From Deltaproteobacteria bacterium (GTDB lineage: Bacteria > Desulfobacterota_D > UBA1144 > Nemesobacterales > JAJCZQ01), in the NCBI GenBank assembly GCA_029262335.1, contig JAJCZQ010000027.1:1-64000 (forward strand): 64,000 nucleotides of DNA, written 5' to 3'. A program made the position numbers and the translations under genes. Shown here in pieces: positions 58,341 through 64,000 of this stretch (the first letter of the stretch is position 1; each line of letters starts with the position of its first letter). Below the pieces are notes generated by a model. It was not told where the DNA came from. It searched no databases and worked only from the letters and a program-made list of their open reading frames with translations.

Positions 58341-58523
58341 TTAATTTTCCTTTTTGGATAAAAATATTTTGATATTTTACTAATGATTTTAACTGAATTA
58401 TACGGTACAATTAACAACTTCTCAAAACCTGTGTTTACATGATTAATTTTCATCCTTATCAATGTGAACATTTCGTAAACTAAAAAAATATTCTCTCTGA
58501 ATTATCTTAAAGGAGCTTTTAAA

Positions 58524-60086
58524 ATGATAAAGATCAACAGGGCAATCATCAGTGTCTCAGACAAAGAAGGTGTTGTAGAATTTGCAAAGGGACTGGACGA
58601 ACTGGGTATACAGATTCTTTCAACCGGCGGCACTGCCAAAAAATTACAAGACAGCGGCGTAACAGTTACTGAAATATCCGAATATACACAGTCTAATGAA
58701 ATACTTGGCGGAAGGGTTAAAACACTGCACCCAAAAATTCATGGCGGCATACTCGCTATTCGCGGTAATACCGGCCACCAGGAAGATATGGCAAATAACA
58801 ATATAGAACCTATTGATATGGTTATTGTTAACCTTTATCCGTTTGAACAGGTAATAAAAAAAGAAAATGTAGAATTAGCCGAAGCAATTGAAAATATAGA
58901 TATTGGCGGCCCGACTATGTTAAGGTCAGCTGCAAAAAATTACAAGGATGTTTCAATTGTTACGGACCACGGTGATTATGGAGAGATTTTAAGCGAACTT
59001 AAAAAAAATAATGGATCAATTAGCGACAAGACCAATTTTGGGCTTGCAGTAAAAGCATTTTCACTCGTTGCAAGGTATGACGCCGCAATATCTAATTTCC
59101 TTTCGGGAATAGCAGATGACGGATCAAGGGTTAAGCTGCCTTCCAGCTACACTCTTCACCTCGAAAAGAAGATGTCACTAAGATACGGGGAAAACCCGCA
59201 CCAGGATGGCGCTTTTTACGTTGAAGCTGAATCCCCTTATGCCTGTATATCCAATGCCGAGCAGCTCCAGGGAAAAGAGCTTTCATTAAACAACATATAT
59301 GATACCGATTCTGCTTTTGAACTTGTTAAGGAGTTTAATGAAACTGCATGTGTGATAGTAAAACACAACAATCCTTGTGGTGTTGCAGTTAATGAAGTCC
59401 TTGTAGATGCATTTTTAAATGCCAAGTCATGTGATCCGGTAAGTGCATTTGGAGGAATAATTGCATTTAACAGAGATGTAGATGAAGCTACCGCTGCAGA
59501 AATTGCCGAGATGTTCGTAGAGGTTGTAATAGCACCCGGATACAGTGAAAAAGCACTTGAACTTTTTTCCTCAAAGAAAAATCTGAGAGTATTAAAAACC
59601 CCGGAGATAAATGTAAGCAATAAACCGGCTTATGATTTTAAAAAAGTAGTTGGCGGAATGCTGATACAGGACAAAGATTCAACTTCTGATGGAGATTTTG
59701 ATGAATATAAAGTAGCCACAAAACGCGGGCCTTCCGACCAGGAACTAAAAGACCTTATATTTGCCTGGAAAGTATGTAAACATGTTAAATCCAATTCGAT
59801 TGTATTTGCCCGTAATGGCCAGACAACAGGGATTGGTGCAGGGCAGATGAGCAGGGTGGATTCCGTAAAACTTGCTACTATGAAATCAGAAGTCGGGACA
59901 GAAGGTTCTGTACTTGCCTCTGATGCGTTCTTTCCCTTCAGGGACGGTATCGATGAAGCCGCAAAAGCAGGGATTACTGCAATAGCACAGCCTGGGGGTT
60001 CAATAAGGGACGAAGAGACAGTAGAAGCAGCCGAAGCCGGTAATATGGCTATGGTATTTACTGGTGTCAGGCATTTTAAACATTGA
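58524..60086 (+). CDS. purH: Bifunctional AICAR formyltransferase/IMP cyclohydrolase
   Basis: RAIISVSDKEGVVEFAKGL, GGRVKTLHPKIHGGIL, YGENPHQDGAFY, VIVKHNNPCGVAV, NSIVFARNGQTTGIGAGQMSRVDS, DAFFPFRDGIDEAAKAGITAIAQPGGSIRDEE. Confidence 0.98.
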   Translation: MIKINRAIISVSDKEGVVEFAKGLDELGIQILSTGGTAKKLQDSGVTVTEISEYTQSNEILGGRVKTLHPKIHGGILAIRGNTGHQEDMANNNIEPIDMVIVNLYPFEQVIKKENVELAEAIENIDIGGPTMLRSAAKNYKDVSIVTDHGDYGEILSELKKNNGSISDKTNFGLAVKAFSLVARYDAAISNFLSGIADDGSRVKLPSSYTLHLEKKMSLRYGENPHQDGAFYVEAESPYACISNAEQLQGKELSLNNIYDTDSAFELVKEFNETACVIVKHNNPCGVAVNEVLVDAFLNAKSCDPVSAFGGIIAFNRDVDEATAAEIAEMFVEVVIAPGYSEKALELFSSKKNLRVLKTPEINVSNKPAYDFKKVVGGMLIQDKDSTSDGDFDEYKVATKRGPSDQELKDLIFAWKVCKHVKSNSIVFARNGQTTGIGAGQMSRVDSVKLATMKSEVGTEGSVLASDAFFPFRDGIDEAAKAGITAIAQPGGSIRDEETVEAAEAGNMAMVFTGVRHFKH

Positions 60087-60106
60087 TTTAAAAAGGTTTA
60101 TGGAAT

Positions 60107-60514
60107 TCAGTTCTTAATCTGATCTTTATATTTATCCGGTATGGAATTAGGATTATTTGTAACATGAACTACGCCTTTATCATCTACCCACTTAATTAAA
60201 GTAGAACTGCTTACAGGACGTGAACTTGTATTCACTGTGGGTTCTGATAAATCCACATCAATTGTATCAGGCTGATTAGGTACATAGTTTGAAGATTCGC
60301 CCTGTTCCTCCTGTTTATTTACTTCAATATTACTTCTTCTTTGAAGATTGTTTCCCGAACGCAGGGATGAATTGCCAAGTTCGGAATACTCAAAATTATC
60401 TGCATTTTCAGTCGGCCAGTAATAATACCAGGGCGGCTGTACAGGCTGCGTGCTGACCTGTGCATTGGCCTGGAACGCAATTGCTAATAATAATATTGTA
60501 ATTGTGTATTTCAT
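60107..60514 (-). CDS. DUF4124-like periplasmic small protein
   Basis: Signal peptide; C-terminal LIKWVDDKGVVHVTNNPNSIPDKYKDQI. Confidence 0.7.
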   Translation of the reverse strand: MKYTITILLLAIAFQANAQVSTQPVQPPWYYYWPTENADNFEYSELGNSSLRSGNNLQRRSNIEVNKQEEQGESSNYVPNQPDTIDVDLSEPTVNTSSRPVSSSTLIKWVDDKGVVHVTNNPNSIPDKYKDQIKN

Positions 60515-60528
60515 TTTAAAGTTCCTGC

Positions 60529-62022
60529 TTATTTTTTAATTCTACACTCATAACTGTATTTTTTCTTTATTTTATGCTCTCTAAACTCGTAATCAGGTAA
60601 AGTATATTCCGAAACAAAATACATGTCCATCTCTTTAAGTTTTGGCCCGTTTCCCCCGCTGTTCCATTTATTACACATATATTTGGCGTAAAACCTCCTG
60701 AAACGTTTGTTTTTCTCTTTAAATACATTTCTAGATAGTTTTCTCCACCGGTAAGAAGAATAATCGTCCAGCCTGTTTTCGGGAGGGTCCCAGCTGACCT
60801 CTTTACCATTCCTGAAAATATCCACAATTTCCCCGTTATCCAAAAGTCCTACAATTACATACCAGCCATCTAAGCGAAATGGTTGTGGAGCGAACATATT
60901 CCATTTTTGCTTTAGCTGAGTAGCCTTTCCTACAAAAGTTAGTTTATCCATAAACGCAAATGTGTCCTTGTAGGAATGTTTTAAGTTCCAAAGAATTACA
61001 AAAACCAGCAGGAATATAATTAATACAGACACAACATTATTAAAGATTTCGGGAACACTTAATCTGTAGTAATACCAGTCTTTGATCCCTTTAAAGTAGT
61101 ATTTAATCCCCCCAGCCAATTTAGAAAAACTCTTGTTGAGGTTATTTTGTAAACCTGGCAGAAATTCCCAAAACGATGAAGGCAGAAGTATCAGCAAAGA
61201 TGCAATTGAAAACCATGGGAAGAGTCCAATCTTCATTGTCAACGCAAGGCCCAGTTGAAACGATACTATTAATCCTATAAAAATGTATCTGAACAAACTG
61301 TTTTTATATGGAATAAGAAATAAAAACGGCCCTAATAGTTCTATCCAGATTATTGAAAATGTAAGTCCCTTCATTAGTTGGGGGAATTTATATATATACG
61401 GGCCAAGTAAAAAGCTAAAATGATCAATGCTCAATGCATAGTATATTGCTGTAAAATCTTCTCTCCATGGATCACCTGTTTTCAGCATTCCTGTAAATAG
61501 ATACATAATCAGAATTTGGAGTATGAATGCAAATGCCCCGATGGAAAATATAAAATTTTTGTCGATCTTAATTTTCTTAAAATATGAGTCTACCGAAAAT
61601 CTTTCTGCCCACGGGGTAAATATGCCCCAAAATAGTAAACAGCGGAATAATATATCTCCGCCGTGAAGCAAAAGGGGATTTCTCAGGTTTAACGAAACCA
61701 GAAGAGCCCAGCTTATTATTGCAGCAATCCTGGTAAAAAATCCTATAAATAGAAAAAACGCAAAAAGTACTGCGAGTAAAAAGATAAAGAGCTGCACATA
61801 ATAGTCTCCGCTTATGGCATGTATGGAAGTATAGTAATTACCTTCGTAAATTCTTTTTAAGGCATATAAATTAAGTAAACCCTCATCTGTATAAAAATCT
61901 TTTAAAAATCTTGAACGGATAAATAAATCGGTAAGTAAAAGAATACCGAAAGCCATTCTTGTTATAGCAAGTGATCTTAAATCTACTGAAAAATTTCCTG
62001 CTAAAATTTTAATAATTTTCAT
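60529..62022 (-). CDS. HTTM-domain (vitamin K-dependent gamma-carboxylase-like) membrane protein
   Basis: DLRSLAITRMAFGILLLTDLFIRSRFLKDFYTDEGLL...LLHGGDILFRCLLFWGIFTPWAERFSVD...KQKWNMFAPQPFRLDGWYVIVG. Confidence 0.85.
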   Translation of the reverse strand: MKIIKILAGNFSVDLRSLAITRMAFGILLLTDLFIRSRFLKDFYTDEGLLNLYALKRIYEGNYYTSIHAISGDYYVQLFIFLLAVLFAFFLFIGFFTRIAAIISWALLVSLNLRNPLLLHGGDILFRCLLFWGIFTPWAERFSVDSYFKKIKIDKNFIFSIGAFAFILQILIMYLFTGMLKTGDPWREDFTAIYYALSIDHFSFLLGPYIYKFPQLMKGLTFSIIWIELLGPFLFLIPYKNSLFRYIFIGLIVSFQLGLALTMKIGLFPWFSIASLLILLPSSFWEFLPGLQNNLNKSFSKLAGGIKYYFKGIKDWYYYRLSVPEIFNNVVSVLIIFLLVFVILWNLKHSYKDTFAFMDKLTFVGKATQLKQKWNMFAPQPFRLDGWYVIVGLLDNGEIVDIFRNGKEVSWDPPENRLDDYSSYRWRKLSRNVFKEKNKRFRRFYAKYMCNKWNSGGNGPKLKEMDMYFVSEYTLPDYEFREHKIKKKYSYECRIKK

Positions 62023-62081
62023 TTGGTTATTTTTATACTAAGACTATTAATATGGGAAATAGCACATTATTTAAAATGTTA

Positions 62082-63647
62082 TTATTGAGAGGATATTATT
62101 CCATATTTCAGATCTTTATCTTCGATATGAATATTATTGTCTATTAATAATGTACCTTGAGTTTTTTGAAGTCTGGCCAATGAAATGTTGTATTCGGTTA
62201 CAGCCTCAATTTCGGTTGTTTGGGCGTCTATAAGGTCTCTTTGCGACTCAAGGACCTCTCTTGTGGTTGCTATTCCAACTCTTAATCTTTCTTCGTCATT
62301 TATAACAACCTGCTGGGCAAGTTCTACTGCGGTTTTTGCTGCTTCTATCTTCTTCTGACTGTTTCGTACTTCTCTTAATGCATCCCTTATCTCCAGTTCT
62401 ATCTGTTCCTTTACTTTTTGATAGTTAATAATTCTCCTGTTAAGGTCTGCATTTGCTTTCACATACTCTCCCTTTGCCGTCCTGTTAAATATTGGATAAC
62501 TAAATACCCCTACAACTGACCAGCCTGGAAAATCACCTTCCAGTAATGTTTTAAAACTTTGAGACTGTCCGTCAAACCTTCCAGGTATAGGTTCAGGGTC
62601 GCCTCCAAAGGACTGACGGTCCGGGTTTTCATCTCCACCAAGGCCCTGGAACTGCAATAATGCTTCAAGGGACAACCTTGGTAATTTTTGGTTTGAATAA
62701 AACTTTGTTAAGGCCCTTCCTTTTTCAATTTCATCCTGGGCTTCTTTAATTTCTATCCTGTTTTGAAAAGCAGTTTCGAGTACCTGGGTTTCATTAAACT
62801 GCATATCGCTTAATGTTTGAGGCGCTTCAGTTGGTAAAATATCAATATGGTAAGGCAATACCAGGGCATTTTTTAACTGATCTTCACTCCTTTCGAGAAG
62901 ATTTTCGGCATTAATAAGATTTACACTTCTCAGGGCTACTTCCGATTTTGCCTGTGTTACAGCCACCGGTGGGAGTGTCCCAACTTCAACTTCAATCGTA
63001 TTTCTCTCTTCAAGGTCTTTTGCAAGTTCAAGGGCCTTTTTTTCTAATTCTAGATTTTGAATAGATGCTACAAGGACCCAGTAATCACTTTCAAGATTAA
63101 ATAAAACATCAGAAATTGTGAGCTCAAGCTGCTTTACGGATATATCTACATTTTTTTCAGCAATAAACAAAGGTGTTTCATTTACTTCTGTTCCAAAATT
63201 CTTAAGAAGTTCCTGTCCTATACTAAAACTGAGTGAAGAAGACAGACTTGGACTAAGAGACTCGATAGGTGAATTTGTCTCTGACCGTGTTAAAGAAAGA
63301 TTATAGAGGTCATAAAAAGTACCTGTGGATAATTTACCGCTAATACTGTTTTCAATAGTAAAATCTTTTTGAGTTACTTCTCCGCTTTCTACAAATGTAC
63401 TTATTGTTGGAGACTGAATATCCGAATAGGTAGAAGTCAAAGTGAAAAAAGGATCAAAAGCCCCTTTTTCTTTTGTTACATCACCCTCAGAGAACTCAAT
63501 GTTCTCTTTTTGTATCTTAATATCTCTGTTATTTTCCAGGGCTATTATTTTTGCTTCTTCAAGAGAAAGACTTAAAATTTCTTCCGCATTGGCAGGTAAA
63601 ATAAATAAGGTGAATAACAATAATATTCGTATCATGTTTAAAACCAT
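62082..63647 (-). CDS. TolC-family outer membrane protein
   Basis: Signal peptide; SLEEAKIIALENNRDIKIQKENIE; paired coiled-coil repeats; FPGWSVVGVFSYPIFN; DEERLRVGIATTREVLESQRDLIDAQ. Confidence 0.9.
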   Translation of the reverse strand: MVLNMIRILLLFTLFILPANAEEILSLSLEEAKIIALENNRDIKIQKENIEFSEGDVTKEKGAFDPFFTLTSTYSDIQSPTISTFVESGEVTQKDFTIENSISGKLSTGTFYDLYNLSLTRSETNSPIESLSPSLSSSLSFSIGQELLKNFGTEVNETPLFIAEKNVDISVKQLELTISDVLFNLESDYWVLVASIQNLELEKKALELAKDLEERNTIEVEVGTLPPVAVTQAKSEVALRSVNLINAENLLERSEDQLKNALVLPYHIDILPTEAPQTLSDMQFNETQVLETAFQNRIEIKEAQDEIEKGRALTKFYSNQKLPRLSLEALLQFQGLGGDENPDRQSFGGDPEPIPGRFDGQSQSFKTLLEGDFPGWSVVGVFSYPIFNRTAKGEYVKANADLNRRIINYQKVKEQIELEIRDALREVRNSQKKIEAAKTAVELAQQVVINDEERLRVGIATTREVLESQRDLIDAQTTEIEAVTEYNISLARLQKTQGTLLIDNNIHIEDKDLKYGIISSQ

Positions 63648-63706
63648 CAGAACTGATTCAATTATATTATCACAACTACCGGCAGATCAAAGATTTATAT
63701 ATTAAT

Positions 63707-63740
63707 CAAAAAAAAAGGGCAACCCCAAGAGGTTGCCCTT
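63707..63740 (-). terminator. Intrinsic terminator of the right-edge gene
   Basis: aagggcaacc-ccaaga-ggttgccctt with T-run on the minus strand. Confidence 0.85.
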
Positions 63741-63773
63741 TAATTAATCAAGCTAAATTAGCTCGGTTTATTC

Positions 63774-64000
63774 TTATTTAAAGAACTGGTCAATGAACAC
63801 AAGTAGTCTACCCTGAATAGCGTATGGAGTACTGTCTGCACTTCCTACACCTTCTCCAGTTAGAGCTTCACCTTGCTGCTCAAGCATATCTTCAAGACCA
63901 CTACCGGCAAATACTATACTACCGATAAGATCGAAGTTTACACCTGGGTGAACAGTCCATGTTAATGTACCTTCTACCTCAGTACCTATGTAACTTCCGA
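63774..64000 (-). CDS. C-terminal fragment of a probable outer-membrane beta-barrel protein (truncated by window edge)
   Basis: Minus strand GSYIGTEVEGTLTWTVHPGVNFDLIGSIVFAGSGLEDMLEQQGEALTGEGVGSADSTPYAIQGRLLVFIDQFFK*. Confidence 0.65.
   Translation of the reverse strand, partial: GSYIGTEVEGTLTWTVHPGVNFDLIGSIVFAGSGLEDMLEQQGEALTGEGVGSADSTPYAIQGRLLVFIDQFFK

Noticed and set aside
58341-58523. Purine riboswitch upstream of purH
   Set aside because: No recognisable aptamer core or paired P1/P2/P3 pattern seen in the short AT-rich leader
1-64000. CRISPR arrays, transposons, prophage
   Set aside because: No regularly spaced repeats, Cas, transposase, integrase or phage structural proteins recognised in any frame

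Overview
This is a roughly 40% GC bacterial chromosome segment, coding on nearly all of both strands and mostly housekeeping. It holds about 60 credible CDSs: ferritin; ergothioneine genes (egtB-egtD); an ECF42-type sigma factor; a di-haem cytochrome oxidoreductase; GGT; a minus-strand operon cobalamin adenosyltransferase - O-methyltransferase - glnD - nadB - nadC - nadA; an isolated nuoE; glycerate kinase; dnaB; aroA-cmk-rpsA-sppA; lipA; apgM; a RimK/RimB/AstE-like module set among mechanosensitive-channel, CNNM and CorA genes; a GT4 + GH15 pair; mazG; an erpA-like gene; a fused AccA-AccD gene; an isolated nuoI; an SSF symporter; a nagZ-anmK-murQ peptidoglycan-recycling cluster; a large flavoprotein/polyferredoxin membrane fusion; mlaD-like, purH, HTTM and TolC-family genes; and the C-terminal end of an outer-membrane-type protein at the right edge. 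I saw no CRISPR array, transposase, integrase, rRNA or intact tRNA. Observations most worth follow-up: (1) the 53617-55914 flavoprotein/NapH-like fusion, whose C-terminal-type GD motif sits at the N-terminus, as in a circular permutation, with a YHS-like/zinc-ribbon membrane partner directly upstream; (2) a GT4+GH15+28-aa Lys-rich microprotein cassette flanked by degenerate tRNA-Met-like relics; (3) an alpha-then-beta fused acetyl-CoA carboxylase carboxyltransferase with an altered zinc ribbon; (4) a RimK-RimB-deacylase module beside mechanosensitive channels; (5) an ECF42-type sigma factor without its usual DGPF/YCII partner; (6) an exported acetoacetate-decarboxylase-fold protein. All family calls come from reading motifs in the sequence; no database search was run.
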